A stretch of DNA of 64,000 nucleotides from Methanobacteriota archaeon (GTDB taxonomy: Archaea; Thermoplasmatota; Poseidoniia; MGIII; CG-Epi1), in contig JAAZXP010000002.1 of the NCBI GenBank assembly GCA_014240055.1, positions 1 to 64,000 on the forward strand. The letters run 5' to 3'. Of this stretch, positions 25,308 through 35,239 are shown piece after piece (the first letter of the stretch is position 1; every line of letters begins with the position of its first letter). Under the pieces are notes generated by a model, which was not told where the DNA came from, did no database searches, and was given only the letters and a program-made list of their open reading frames with translations. Both the position numbers and the translations under genes were made by a program.

Positions 25308-27490
25308 TTATTATTTCTTCTGCGTTGCAGAATAGTAACTAATGTTAATAACAATAATGTGGGCATGTACCCTAACGCTGGTAAGGATGAGTCATTATTA
25401 TCTCCGCCATTCCCACTTGTGGTTTGCTCACTTACTGTTAAACGAATATCAAGAGAATTATCAGATAATGAATAAATTGATTCAGAAACTGCTTGCTCAA
25501 AGTCTACTTTAATTTTTAAAAGTGTAAAACCCGAAGATGGGTTTGACCAAGTTAATATTACTGGTTCATTACCAAAGCCACTGATGCCTTGTTCCAACTT
25601 ATATTCATCTACCACTTTTTGACCTGCATACAACTTAATACCAAAAGGTACTGTACTTTTACCACCATTATTGTAAACTGTTAATCTTATTTGTACCGGT
25701 TCTGTAGAACTTAAATCGTCTTCTGTTAGAAGAGAGAATGGCTTACCATTGATAGAAACGTCTTCAATATTAACTGCTAAATCTGAAATTCTATCAAGTG
25801 GAATATCTATTATTATTTCTGAAGACAGAGTTGCAGAGCCATCGCCCGGGGAAATTGAATCTGCTGTTAAAAGAAGACCTATCGGATCACCTAAACTATT
25901 TTCGTAATTTAACGGCCTTAATACCAAATCTATTTTTTGTGTTTGAGACTTGTCTATAGTTACTGCCGAAATCTCAGTCCCATCAATCTCTATGCGTATA
26001 GACCAATCACTACGAGCAGTTGTAGCATCTAACCGATATGTGTCCTTATCGCTACCAGTATTTCTCAAATTAATACTGAAATAATAATAACCATCAATAT
26101 CCAAAGCTTCTGGATCTACATTTATTTTATCAGGAGGTGAAAGAAATACTACGCCGTATGTTCTAACTGTAGCATCTAACTTAATGCTCTCAGAAACTGC
26201 AGAATTACTTGTTGAAGTCACAATTATGTTTACTGACTCTTTACTTCCTCCAGGTGCTGAAACTGGAGCTTCAATCTTAACTTGAACGTAATTGTACAAG
26301 TCCATTCCAATATCAAGGCTTGATTGTGAAGTTAATGTTGCTTCCCAATTTGAGGGTAACGAATTATCATCTAATTCTATAGTAAATATGTCTCGTGTAT
26401 TGCCTCTATTGTATACTAAGAATTCAAAGTCGACCTTACCTCCCTTTGGTAACTGTCCAGAAGGACTATAATTCTCACTGAACTCTATTTCTAATCCATA
26501 TTCATCAACAATCAGCTCATAGTCTATAGTGGCACTCCACATATTTCCATAAGCGTCCTCAATTGAAAACTCAATTTCATAAGTTCCAGTTACTATGTCT
26601 TGATCTTCTTGATAATACCAAGTTCCTTGGATATATTTAGCATAAGTATGCTTATCTTTAACTAAAATTGAATTTTGAAATTTCCCTCCGTTGGAAACTC
26701 CCTTAATTTCAATGTTAGCACTCTCTGAATCTAAATTATCGGCACCTAAAGCATTTGAGACGTTTACCTTGATAAACAAACTGTCTGCACTCATTTCTTC
26801 GACACGGTCATTACTAAAATAACCTAAGTAATCATTCGCAATTTCCACATGTCTAACATTCATCATAAATGAAGAATCACATGCTACAGTCCCTGAATCA
26901 TTGCCACAACCTCTACTTGAACCTGCCTTGACCCAAGCTGTTCGATTGTCTGTATCTGGAGCCCATGTAACGCTTGTTTCAAGCTTAAACCCAATCGTCG
27001 TGTAAGCTGGAACTCCATCAGGGAAATCACTAGTGTCTATTGAAGAACTTTCTAATTCTAAAGTATAATTTCTACTTAAAAAGGCACCAAATCCAGAGGT
27101 TTTTGTGACTTCATCAACCGAAATATTTGACATGCCCTCAGATGTTGAAATAAATAATGTAGTGCGAAACCTAATTTCTTGAACATTTGTTGATTCAACC
27201 CATATAATATAACTCATGGAATCGCCCAAGTTAATAGGCCCTCCAAGATTCATTTCCCATGAAACTAATGGATAAAATGAATTTTCTTGGCCTGGCTCAT
27301 CATAAGCTTTCCAATACTTTGGTTTTTCAGATGTAGGCTCTTCTGTAGTTAGCTCATAGGTATCTCCAAAACCGGCCTTATCAAAATAAATCTCAATGTC
27401 AGCATATTCATTACTCTCAGCTTGTGAAGGTCCTGCCATAATCAAAAAAGCAAGAACACAAAGCGATAGGGTTTGCCAGAAATGTTGCAT
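25304..27490 (-). CDS. Large secreted beta-domain protein with C-terminal membrane anchor/sorting-like tail
   Basis: The 728 residues open with a signal peptide (MQHFWQTLSLCVLAFLIMAG, cut near SQAES). Several NEW3/CARDB-like domains follow: YNRGNTRDIFTIELDD, INLRNTGSDKDTYRLD and VYNNGGKSTVPFGIKLY mark three of them. The C terminus has a Gly/Asn/Asp-rich linker, then LPALGYMP, a hydrophobic segment and RRRNNN. This is the tripartite layout of an archaeosortase-type signal but without the PGF motif. It is probably a surface protein. The gene stands alone, 54 bases from pyrC on the same strand. Confidence 0.72.
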   Translation of the reverse strand: MQHFWQTLSLCVLAFLIMAGPSQAESNEYADIEIYFDKAGFGDTYELTTEEPTSEKPKYWKAYDEPGQENSFYPLVSWEMNLGGPINLGDSMSYIIWVESTNVQEIRFRTTLFISTSEGMSNISVDEVTKTSGFGAFLSRNYTLELESSSIDTSDFPDGVPAYTTIGFKLETSVTWAPDTDNRTAWVKAGSSRGCGNDSGTVACDSSFMMNVRHVEIANDYLGYFSNDRVEEMSADSLFIKVNVSNALGADNLDSESANIEIKGVSNGGKFQNSILVKDKHTYAKYIQGTWYYQEDQDIVTGTYEIEFSIEDAYGNMWSATIDYELIVDEYGLEIEFSENYSPSGQLPKGGKVDFEFLVYNRGNTRDIFTIELDDNSLPSNWEATLTSQSSLDIGMDLYNYVQVKIEAPVSAPGGSKESVNIIVTSTSNSAVSESIKLDATVRTYGVVFLSPPDKINVDPEALDIDGYYYFSINLRNTGSDKDTYRLDATTARSDWSIRIEIDGTEISAVTIDKSQTQKIDLVLRPLNYENSLGDPIGLLLTADSISPGDGSATLSSEIIIDIPLDRISDLAVNIEDVSINGKPFSLLTEDDLSSTEPVQIRLTVYNNGGKSTVPFGIKLYAGQKVVDEYKLEQGISGFGNEPVILTWSNPSSGFTLLKIKVDFEQAVSESIYSLSDNSLDIRLTVSEQTTSGNGGDNNDSSLPALGYMPTLLLLTLVTILQRRRNNN

Positions 27491-27544
27491 TATTGTATAA
27501 CCTTATTACACACGCTATTAAAGTTTCGTTAAAAAATGTATGGA

Positions 27545-28762
27545 TTATCTAAAAAGATTATGTCCAGTACTTATATTGGTAACCTGACAATCTTCAGCAA
27601 TAAGTTCTCCTCTTCTATAAACTTGTGAGGGAAATATGGCTGGCCAATCTTCAAATGGCGTCCAATTTGCATTGGAATGTAACTTGTCTAAATCTATTGG
27701 TTGGCTATTTTTCATATCAACTATCATAAAATCTGCAGTTAAACCTTGCGAAATACGACCTCTCTCTAAACTTAGACGTGATGCTGGAGCTTCAGACATT
27801 GCATTGATTAAACGAGACATTTCAAGACGTCCTTCTGAAACCTCATTCAGCATTAGCGGTATCATAGTTTCGACGCCAGGTAGTCCCGAAGGTGGCGTAT
27901 CTGACCGTTTTTCACTTATAGTGTGTGGTGCATGATCACTAGCAAGAATCGGAATTTGTCCTTCTCGAAATGCATTATACAGTGTACTATTGTCATTACG
28001 TGTTCTTAATGGAGGGTCCACTTTACAATCCATTGATTGACAATTCTCCAAATTCAGAAGTAAATGGTGTGGGCAAACTTCTGAACTAGCTAAGCTAGGC
28101 ATATTATTCAATCCATCTTCAGTAGACAAATGTGCGACATGCAAGTATGATGAAGAGGGCATTGAAGATAAACATTCAGATTCGGCATTATGACGGTTTT
28201 TGGTGTGATCTGCTAATTCTTTGAGAGGTTCATCATACATGTGATCGGGATGCTCTCCATGTATCACTAAAGGTTTGTTAGTTTTTTCCAAAATTTCTCT
28301 AGCATTAGAAAAATACTGTTCAGATGTAATACCATAAGGATATAATTTCCAGAATGCAGAAGGTATAGTATCAAACCACTCTTTATCGGCTAATCCTTCT
28401 TCTACATTAACTCCAAGACCAAAATCAACTACTGATTTAGAGGAAGCTATAGCTTCTTTTTCGTTAAAAGTAGTGACGTCTGAAGTAAAAGGATTCGTAT
28501 TAGGCATATCTACAACTGCAGTAACACCACCACATGCAGCAGACTCAGAACCACTTTTCCAATCTTCCTTGTGCGGATAACCGGGATCTCTAAAATGTAC
28601 ATGCATATCTAATGCACTTGGTAACATAATTCCCTTAAATTTGATTATTTTATCTCCTTTGAGACTAGATTTTACTATCTTTATTTTACCATTTTCAATA
28701 CCAACACAGGTATCTGTCAATCCCTTGTTTGGAATCCAAACTTTACCTTCAAAGACGTCCAT
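27545..28762 (-). CDS. pyrC: Dihydroorotase PyrC
   Basis: Dihydroorotase closes carbamoyl-aspartate to dihydroorotate in pyrimidine synthesis. The 405 residues include DMHVHFRDPGYPHKEDW (metal HxH), GGVTAVVDMPNTNPF, a lysine in WKLYPYG in the position of the carboxylated metal-bridging lysine, and ASDHAPHT with the catalytic aspartate. Length and motifs fit class I enzymes. Its start overlaps the stop of the protease gene upstream by one base. Confidence 0.93.
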   Translation of the reverse strand: MDVFEGKVWIPNKGLTDTCVGIENGKIKIVKSSLKGDKIIKFKGIMLPSALDMHVHFRDPGYPHKEDWKSGSESAACGGVTAVVDMPNTNPFTSDVTTFNEKEAIASSKSVVDFGLGVNVEEGLADKEWFDTIPSAFWKLYPYGITSEQYFSNAREILEKTNKPLVIHGEHPDHMYDEPLKELADHTKNRHNAESECLSSMPSSSYLHVAHLSTEDGLNNMPSLASSEVCPHHLLLNLENCQSMDCKVDPPLRTRNDNSTLYNAFREGQIPILASDHAPHTISEKRSDTPPSGLPGVETMIPLMLNEVSEGRLEMSRLINAMSEAPASRLSLERGRISQGLTADFMIVDMKNSQPIDLDKLHSNANWTPFEDWPAIFPSQVYRRGELIAEDCQVTNISTGHNLFR

Positions 28763-30342
28763 TATGTTTTTTCCTCTACAACTAAATCAAAGGTTCTCGT
28801 ATAAACCTGTTCGGTTCTACTTATTGCTCTCAAATCAAAACTAAATACACCTTCAGCAGGATCTTCGATTGGAGTTATTGACAAAGTCAAATTTGCATAA
28901 GAATTCGAGGTTAGATTCAAAGTCAAATTTTGACCTTCTGAATCCCACCAAACATAATTACCAAACTCGGGAGAAGAAGAATTTAACAAACTATCCCTCT
29001 CATTGACGAATATGTAATCTACTTCAAAAATAATAGTATAATTAATTATCTGATCAATATTTATGGTAAGATTATCCCAACCTTCTGATTCTCCTATATT
29101 TTTTATTGTAAAATTAGTCATATTGGATTCTCCATAAACTGGATTGAATTCATTTATATCTGATTCAATGCTTAAATCAAATTCAGATTCAACAGTGTAA
29201 ATTGGCGATGGTGTGAAAGTTACAACCAAAATTAAAGCAGTCAGAATTCCAATAGCCCATCTCGATTTACCAAGAACTGAAAGTTCTTCTGATGGAGGTG
29301 GATGTGAGGTTCCTAAAAAATAAATCAAAACAGCATAGACTGCCCAACCTGAATATTTAGGACCAAAACCAGGAATATCATAGAAAGCCATGAGTATCAA
29401 GAGTAATATGACACCAAAAGAAATACCATTTGCTTTAGGGCCTAACAAAGCTCTTGCAATATGACCACCATCTAATTGACCTGCTGGCATTAAATTAAGA
29501 GCAGTAACAAAGAACCCAGTCCAACCTGCTAAAACCACAGGATGTGAAAGATAATCTCCACTAGGTGTATAAAATGTACTTGTTAAAGAATATAATAGGT
29601 CAAAGAATATTGAAGTACCTAGATAGAGAGAGTCTCCAGAATCAACTGGAGCCAAAACAGCATTTTGCTCAGTTAACCAAAAACCAAAAATTGTAACTGG
29701 AATTGCAACCAATAAGCCAGCAATTGGGCCGCTAGCTCCAACATCTAACAAGGCTTTTCGATTTGGTATAGGTTCCCGAATTGAAATAAAAGCCCCCATT
29801 GTCCCAAATGGAAAAATCATGGGTGGCATCGGTAGAAAAAAAGGTAAGGATGCTTCAAGATTATGCTTTTTGGCATAGTAATAATGACCCATTTCATGAG
29901 CTCCCAAAATAGCCATTAAAGGCAATGAAAATGTCATAAAACCCATGAAAAATACGTCAGGAGTTATCAAAAGACGAAGCCAAAACCACTCCATACCCAA
30001 TAATTCTGAACCTGAATAGGAGGCCCACCACATAGAACCGGCCCAAGTAGTTGTAAAAATTGTGGCCAATAGTAAATATAAATTCATTTTATTTTTAACA
30101 TAATCGAAAGAAGGTTGTGGAATTACTACAAGAATTAATTCATCACCAGCTCTTCTTAACATTGGAAAGGCTCTATCAGCTCCCAAGCTATTGACTTTCT
30201 TAAAAGCCAATCTTATTTCTTCAAATTTAAGTTCTAAATCGTCTGGTTCTTTGACATAAAATAAATGAGCATTCCCGTCCCAAACATAATTTTCAATGTT
30301 CCAACCGAATCTTTCTAGGAATTTAGTTATTGTTTTAGACAT
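28762..30342 (-). CDS. Site-2-type intramembrane metalloprotease (M50) with extracytoplasmic C-terminal domain
   Basis: The 526-residue protein has a cytosolic N-terminal domain (1-80) and then a membrane core with the zinc motif HEMGH (H149-H153) and AGQLDGGHI, which supplies the third ligand. More helices follow, up to about residue 375. After that comes a beta-rich tail of about 140 residues with NEW3/CARDB-like character (FTIKNIGESEGWDNLTINI, NLTLSITP). Such proteases cut membrane-bound regulators or signal-peptide remnants. It abuts the HD hydrolase gene and is coupled to pyrC by TAATG-type overlap. Confidence 0.9.
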   Translation of the reverse strand: MSKTITKFLERFGWNIENYVWDGNAHLFYVKEPDDLELKFEEIRLAFKKVNSLGADRAFPMLRRAGDELILVVIPQPSFDYVKNKMNLYLLLATIFTTTWAGSMWWASYSGSELLGMEWFWLRLLITPDVFFMGFMTFSLPLMAILGAHEMGHYYYAKKHNLEASLPFFLPMPPMIFPFGTMGAFISIREPIPNRKALLDVGASGPIAGLLVAIPVTIFGFWLTEQNAVLAPVDSGDSLYLGTSIFFDLLYSLTSTFYTPSGDYLSHPVVLAGWTGFFVTALNLMPAGQLDGGHIARALLGPKANGISFGVILLLILMAFYDIPGFGPKYSGWAVYAVLIYFLGTSHPPPSEELSVLGKSRWAIGILTALILVVTFTPSPIYTVESEFDLSIESDINEFNPVYGESNMTNFTIKNIGESEGWDNLTINIDQIINYTIIFEVDYIFVNERDSLLNSSSPEFGNYVWWDSEGQNLTLNLTSNSYANLTLSITPIEDPAEGVFSFDLRAISRTEQVYTRTFDLVVEEKT

Positions 30343-31491
30343 TCATACTCCAAGTACTGTTTTAGATATTGCCAATATTTCATCCCTTAATTCTGAGGGA
30401 CCGTAAACTGAGCCTCTCCAGTGATCAAACTGGGCTTCATAAAGACCTGAAACTAGTTTAGACTCGTTATGTGCAAGAGATATATTTCCATCATTCTTTA
30501 GTATTTTAGTTTTCAATCCAGGCATTACTGAAAAATTAGGAATATCTACATATATTTTCGAAGAATCTATTCCTAATTTTGAAGATATGGAATCTTCATA
30601 ATCTTTTTTCTTAGATCTTTCCAAACCAGATAATTCAATTTGCTCTTTGGTTATACTAACTGCTCTCTTCACTATTTTTCTATTTTCAAAGTTATTACAG
30701 ATCTCACGGGATAAACCTCCAGCTTTATTTAATTCTGAAAGAAATTTATGATCGGTAAAAGTAGCAAAATCATCAGTTGAAAAATTGCCTGAATATATCG
30801 CAGAGGTTGCAGCCCTAGCTAACATTAATTGAGCACCTCTAGCAAATGGATGGAAATATACTGTTTGGTACATTGTGGATCTTGCTGTAAGGAGGGCCTC
30901 AACTGCAGGTAAGCCTTTTTCTTTAATTACTAAACTAGAATCATGTAAGCTCATAGTTGCTATCAGACGCCCCATATCCACTCCAGTACTCACTCCGGTA
31001 TAATGAGCATCACGAACTAAATAATCCAAGCGATCACCGTCTAAATCTCCCGAAACTAGAGAATCTAATTTATGATCTCCCATTATTATTTGATTGATTT
31101 CATCAGGATTTAATCCTTCATCAGAGATTATATCTGATAGCTCCGTATTCGAAATAATTTTAGTTGTTCGAATTACATGATCTTCAACGCCCTCTATTTC
31201 ATCACCTAGATGGGAAAATGCTGTATGTCCCAAATCATGTAAAAGACCAGCAACAGAAACTAATTGTTTGTCTTCTGAATCTAGACCAATTGAATCTGCC
31301 ATTTTTCTGACAACATGACAAGTGCCCATACAATGTTCATGTCTTGTATGGTTTGCACCAGGATAAACCAAATTGATAGGACCTAATTGTTTTATCCAAC
31401 GCAACCTTTGATATGAGGGAGTATCTATCAACTTACCTTCTAGAGAGGTTAAATCAATATAATCATGTATTGGATCTCTTATCCGAATCAT
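30343..31491 (-). CDS. HD-domain phosphohydrolase (dNTPase-like)
   Basis: The 382 residues show the HD layout of the SAMHD1/YwfO group: IRDPIHDYI at the N terminus, RHEHCMGTCHV with H53, LHDLGHTAFSH with H85/D86, and DGDRLDYLVRDAHYTG containing the later metal aspartate. Relatives hydrolyse dNTPs or other phosphorylated nucleotides; the substrate here is unknown. It diverges from tfb and heads the HD-protease-pyrC run. Confidence 0.9.
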   Translation of the reverse strand: MIRIRDPIHDYIDLTSLEGKLIDTPSYQRLRWIKQLGPINLVYPGANHTRHEHCMGTCHVVRKMADSIGLDSEDKQLVSVAGLLHDLGHTAFSHLGDEIEGVEDHVIRTTKIISNTELSDIISDEGLNPDEINQIIMGDHKLDSLVSGDLDGDRLDYLVRDAHYTGVSTGVDMGRLIATMSLHDSSLVIKEKGLPAVEALLTARSTMYQTVYFHPFARGAQLMLARAATSAIYSGNFSTDDFATFTDHKFLSELNKAGGLSREICNNFENRKIVKRAVSITKEQIELSGLERSKKKDYEDSISSKLGIDSSKIYVDIPNFSVMPGLKTKILKNDGNISLAHNESKLVSGLYEAQFDHWRGSVYGPSELRDEILAISKTVLGV

Positions 31492-31589
31492 CTTCTATAC
31501 TGACTGTGTAGGGATGATAAAATAACTTACTCATTGAACTGTGTTCCACCTCTTCTTTATTTGGCTAATTTAAAGACTGCGGCCCAAAG

Positions 31590-31599
31590 CTTATAATGG
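31590..31599 (+). promoter_or_regulatory. TATA-type promoter element of the TFB gene
   Basis: CTTATAATGG lies 35 bases before the TFB start codon, at the right distance for an archaeal TATA box with a very short leader. The same YTTATARYGG pattern appears before the Tad-like operon (44368) and pyrG (61693). Confidence 0.5.
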
Positions 31600-31624
31600 C
31601 TAAATCGTATTGTTTTAAAGCCCT

Positions 31625-32569
31625 ATGAACAACTCCGGAAAAACAAAAGAAATAGAAGTAGAAGAGTTGACAGAATGTACTGAATGTAAATCTGAACATA
31701 TCGTTCGAGATTACAAGCGTGGAGAGATAACTTGTAGTAACTGCGGATTAGTTGTTGATGGACAAGTAATTGATCAAGGGCCTGAATGGAGAGCCTTCGA
31801 CTCTGAGCAAAGTGAAAGAAGAGCAAGAGGGGGAGCACCCATGAGTGTTATGGTTCACGATAAAGGGCTTTCAACAGATATCGGCTGGGGTGGGCGAGAC
31901 ATATATGGAAACAATGTTCCAACCAGAAACCGATCTCAAGTTTATAGAATGAGGAAATGGCAAAGTCGAACTAGAGCCTCAAATTCAGCAGACAGGAACC
32001 TAGCTCAGGCGTTAACTGAGTTAAATCGATTAGCATCAAAGATAGGACTACACCGACAAGTTAGAGAAGAAGCTGCTATGCTTTACAGAAGGGCAGTTCA
32101 AGACAACTTAGTCAGAGGACGTTCTGTCGAAGGTGTAGCTGCTGCAGCATTGTATGGCGCTTGCAGAAGATGTGAAGTCCCAAGAACTTTAACCGAAATT
32201 ACTGAAGCCTCACGAGCATCCAAGAAAGAAGTTGGAAGAACTTACCGTTATATTTCAAGGGAATTAAGGCTAAACTTACAACCGGCTTCACCATCGGTTT
32301 ATATTGTACGATTTTGTAGAGAATTAGAATTACCAGGTAATGTAGAAAGTGCTGCAATAAACATACTAAACCAAGCTATCGAAGCTGAATTGACATCTGG
32401 AAGAGGTCCAACTGGTGTTGCAGCTGCTGCAATCTATATCGCATCAGTAGTATACAATAAAAGAAAAACGCAAAAAACCATTGCAGATACAGTCGGAGTT
32501 ACTGAAGTAACTATTAGAAATCGTTACAAGGAATTAGCCAAAAATCTAGACATTGTAGTATACAAGTGA
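31625..32569 (+). CDS. tfb: Transcription initiation factor B (TFB)
   Basis: TFB recruits RNA polymerase to TBP-bound promoters. The 314 residues have an N-terminal zinc ribbon (C18, C21, C37, C40), the B-reader/linker region (GPEWRAFDSEQSERRARGG), and two cyclin-like repeats. The first includes LYRRAVQDNLVRGRSVEGVAA, the second ELTSGRGPTGVAAAAIYIA, followed by a helix-turn-helix with VTIRNRYKEL. It is complete and of normal length. The pelota gene follows eight bases later. Confidence 0.97.
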   Translation: MNNSGKTKEIEVEELTECTECKSEHIVRDYKRGEITCSNCGLVVDGQVIDQGPEWRAFDSEQSERRARGGAPMSVMVHDKGLSTDIGWGGRDIYGNNVPTRNRSQVYRMRKWQSRTRASNSADRNLAQALTELNRLASKIGLHRQVREEAAMLYRRAVQDNLVRGRSVEGVAAAALYGACRRCEVPRTLTEITEASRASKKEVGRTYRYISRELRLNLQPASPSVYIVRFCRELELPGNVESAAINILNQAIEAELTSGRGPTGVAAAAIYIASVVYNKRKTQKTIADTVGVTEVTIRNRYKELAKNLDIVVYK

Positions 32570-32576
32570 GGCTTCT

Positions 32577-33599
32577 TTGAAAGTAAAAAAACGTGATAAT
32601 AATATTTATCACATAAGATTGGAACATGAAGATGACCTTTATCATTTAAATTTATTATTAGATCAGGATGACATGGTTAGAGCTCTAACTGAAAGAAGAG
32701 AATCTAGTCAAACTGATAGATTGCGCTCTGAGCGTGGTAAAAAACAGAAAATGAGATTAACCATAAATGTTGAAAAAGTAGAATATCAATCATTTGGACA
32801 ACGATTGAGATGTCATGGCGTTATTGCAATAGGAGAACGTGATCAAGGATCACACCATACCTTAATTCTTGAACCTGGCGATGATTTTGATATTGGAAAA
32901 AATAATTGGTTAAGCCACCATAAAAAAAGACTCAAAGAAGCAGCTCAACCTGCAGTAACAGCTCTAGCAATTTGCATAGAAAGTGATAGTATAGTTATAG
33001 CTGAATTGAGGACATATGGGCTCCGAGAACTGAAAACTCTTAATCGATCAGGAAGTGGTAAATCAATAGGAGGAGAAGAACTTAATGCATTTTATGTTAG
33101 AACTGTAAAACAAATTGTAGATGTCCACATTAAAAATTCAGTCATGGTTATTGTAGGACCTGGATTTCTCAAAGATGATTTTGTTATTGTTGCTAAGAAA
33201 GAAGCTCCCGGCATTTTTTCAGGATGCGTTGTTGAAAATTCAGGCCAAGGAGGTATGGCTGGAATTAATGAGGCCATAAGTAGAGGTACACTTCCAAAAG
33301 CTGTAGCCCAGATTAAAATACAAGAGGAAATGAATGCAGTTGAATTATTGAAGGATGCTATTGCAAAAGATTTAGCAACATATGGAAAGATACATGTGAA
33401 GAATGCACTCGAAAGTGGCGCTGGTGAAAAATTACTGATTTTATCTGAAAAAACGAGAACTGAAGAAGGTAGGCTATTACTTAAATTAGCTGAAGACAAT
33501 CGAACGGAAATAGTAGAAATATCTTCACATCACCACGGCGGTGAAATGCTAAGCGGATTAGGCAATATTGCAGTTATTCTCCGATACCAGTTGACATAA
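32577..33599 (+). CDS. pelA: mRNA surveillance protein pelota
   Basis: Pelota (Dom34) enters stalled ribosomes with aEF1A and works with ABCE1 to split them. The 340 residues have the Sm-like N-terminal domain (about 1-130), a central eRF1-like domain with VGPGFLKDDF, and a C-terminal domain. ENSGQGGMAGINEAISRG is characteristic. The start is a TTG five bases after GAGG (32568-32571), which overlaps the tfb stop. ABCE1 is encoded 20 kb away in this window. Confidence 0.94.
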   Translation: MKVKKRDNNIYHIRLEHEDDLYHLNLLLDQDDMVRALTERRESSQTDRLRSERGKKQKMRLTINVEKVEYQSFGQRLRCHGVIAIGERDQGSHHTLILEPGDDFDIGKNNWLSHHKKRLKEAAQPAVTALAICIESDSIVIAELRTYGLRELKTLNRSGSGKSIGGEELNAFYVRTVKQIVDVHIKNSVMVIVGPGFLKDDFVIVAKKEAPGIFSGCVVENSGQGGMAGINEAISRGTLPKAVAQIKIQEEMNAVELLKDAIAKDLATYGKIHVKNALESGAGEKLLILSEKTRTEEGRLLLKLAEDNRTEIVEISSHHHGGEMLSGLGNIAVILRYQLT

Positions 33600-33630
33600 A
33601 TTCTTTTAGAGGGGAGGGTGTAAGAGAGAT

Positions 33631-33990
33631 ATGATGCCAGGAATGGGGCGCATGAACCCCCGGATGATGAAAAAACTGCAAAAGCAGCTACAGAACTCAA
33701 CTGAAGAGATTGATGCTACTGAAGTAATCATAAGAACAAAAGATAAGGAAATTTATTTTAGCAATCCAGCTGTAAGTGCTATGAACATGATGGGACAACA
33801 GTCATACCAGATTGTTGGTGAACCACAAGAAAGAGGATTGAGTGGTGAAGACAATGCTCCAAGCATACCAAATGAAGATATTGAATTAGTCGCATCTCAA
33901 GCTGGCGTTTCGCCAGATAAAGCAAGAAAGGCTCTAGAAGAATGCGGTGGAGAACCTGCTGAAGCTATTATTAAATTGATGGGAGGCTAA
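33631..33990 (+). CDS. nac: Nascent polypeptide-associated complex protein (archaeal NAC)
   Basis: The 119 residues have a methionine-rich N terminus, a NAC domain (about 10-75, including EVIIRTKDKEIYFSNPAVSAMNMMGQ split over two strands) and a C-terminal UBA domain (DIELVASQAGVSPDKARKAL). Archaeal NAC forms homodimers at the ribosome exit and shields nascent chains. It lies downstream of pelota and its stop is one base before the acyl-CoA dehydrogenase start. Confidence 0.95.
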   Translation: MMPGMGRMNPRMMKKLQKQLQNSTEEIDATEVIIRTKDKEIYFSNPAVSAMNMMGQQSYQIVGEPQERGLSGEDNAPSIPNEDIELVASQAGVSPDKARKALEECGGEPAEAIIKLMGG

Positions 33991-33991
33991 A

Positions 33992-35161
33992 ATGGATTTT
34001 TCCGAAACTGAGGACCAAACAATGATAAGAGACATGGTTCGAGATTTTGCTGAAACTGTAGCAGCTCCAACTTGCCGCCAGAGAGATAAAGAACAAGAAC
34101 CACCCATAAAGGAATTCAAGCAATTCGCAGAATTAGGAGTAGCAGGCATGACAATTCCTGAAAAATACGGTGGACAAAAATTAGATGATATTTCTGAAGC
34201 AATAGTTATAGAAGAATTATCAAGAGTAGACCCTTCACTAGGAGTTATGGTTGCAGTGCATGTTGGCTTATGCTCTATGACTATAGCACTAAGCGGTAAT
34301 GAAGAACAAAAAAATAAATATTTGCCAAAACTAGCATCTGGAGAATATTTAGGTGCATATTCACTAAGTGAAGCAGGTTCTGGAACTGATGCTGCTGCAA
34401 TGGTTGCACGGGCAAGTGACGATGGAGATTGTTATACTCTTAACGGAGAAAAAATGTGGGTTACAAATGGAACAACTGCTGATCTCTTTGTTCTTTTTGC
34501 TAAAGTAACAGAACATCCCGATTATGGAGTAAAGAAGCACGGTGGTGTCACCTGTTTTATTATCGAAAAAGGATTTGAAGGATTTAAAATAGGTAAAAAA
34601 GAAGATAAATTGGGTATTCGTTCTAGTGATACATGTACATTAATCCTTGATAATTGTAAAGTCCCAAAAGAAAATGTTCTCGGAGAGGTGGGGAAAGGTT
34701 TTGCAATTGCAATGAATGCCTTAGACAATTCAAGAATTGGTATTGCTGCCCAAGGATTAGGGATAGCTCAAGGCGCATACGAAGCCGCTCTCAAATATTC
34801 TAAGGAAAGAGAAACATTCGGAAAACCAATCGCCGCACATCAATCAATCAGTAACTATCTAGCAGATATGGCACTCCGAATCGATGCTGCCAGATTACAG
34901 GTTTACAAGGCTGCATGGGCAAAACAACAGCACTATGAGAACGGAGCTGCAAGGCACACTTTAGAAGCCTCATATGCAAAATTAAATGCAGGAGATACTG
35001 CAATGTGGGTATCTGAAAAAGCAGTTCAAGTTTTAGGTGGTTACGGATACACGACTGAATTCCCTGTTGAAAGATTCTTTAGGGATGCAAAAATAACGCA
35101 AATTTATGAAGGAACACAAGAAGTACAAAGATTAGTCATAGCTCGTGAAATTGGAAAGTAA
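33992..35161 (+). CDS. Acyl-CoA dehydrogenase
   Basis: The 389-residue flavoenzyme has YSLSEAGSGTDAAAM and MWVTNGTTADLFVLFAK (FAD and substrate region), ERETFGKPIAAHQSI, VLGGYGYTTEFPVERFFRDA and the catalytic glutamate in IYEGTQEVQRLVIARE. It introduces the trans-2 double bond of acyl-CoA and needs an electron-transfer flavoprotein, which is not in this window. The crotonase at 18.2 kb could act next. It is probably transcribed with NAC. Confidence 0.94.
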   Translation: MDFSETEDQTMIRDMVRDFAETVAAPTCRQRDKEQEPPIKEFKQFAELGVAGMTIPEKYGGQKLDDISEAIVIEELSRVDPSLGVMVAVHVGLCSMTIALSGNEEQKNKYLPKLASGEYLGAYSLSEAGSGTDAAAMVARASDDGDCYTLNGEKMWVTNGTTADLFVLFAKVTEHPDYGVKKHGGVTCFIIEKGFEGFKIGKKEDKLGIRSSDTCTLILDNCKVPKENVLGEVGKGFAIAMNALDNSRIGIAAQGLGIAQGAYEAALKYSKERETFGKPIAAHQSISNYLADMALRIDAARLQVYKAAWAKQQHYENGAARHTLEASYAKLNAGDTAMWVSEKAVQVLGGYGYTTEFPVERFFRDAKITQIYEGTQEVQRLVIAREIGK

Positions 35162-35239
35162 GAGCAATACTTTTATCAAACACTTTGTAAACTACATTGT
35201 AGGTCATTTTGACCTTTATAAAAATTGTTGGAGAAAACA

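Noticed and set aside
31623..31838. Minus-strand frame opposite the tfb start
   Set aside because: Antisense shadow of the TFB zinc-ribbon region.
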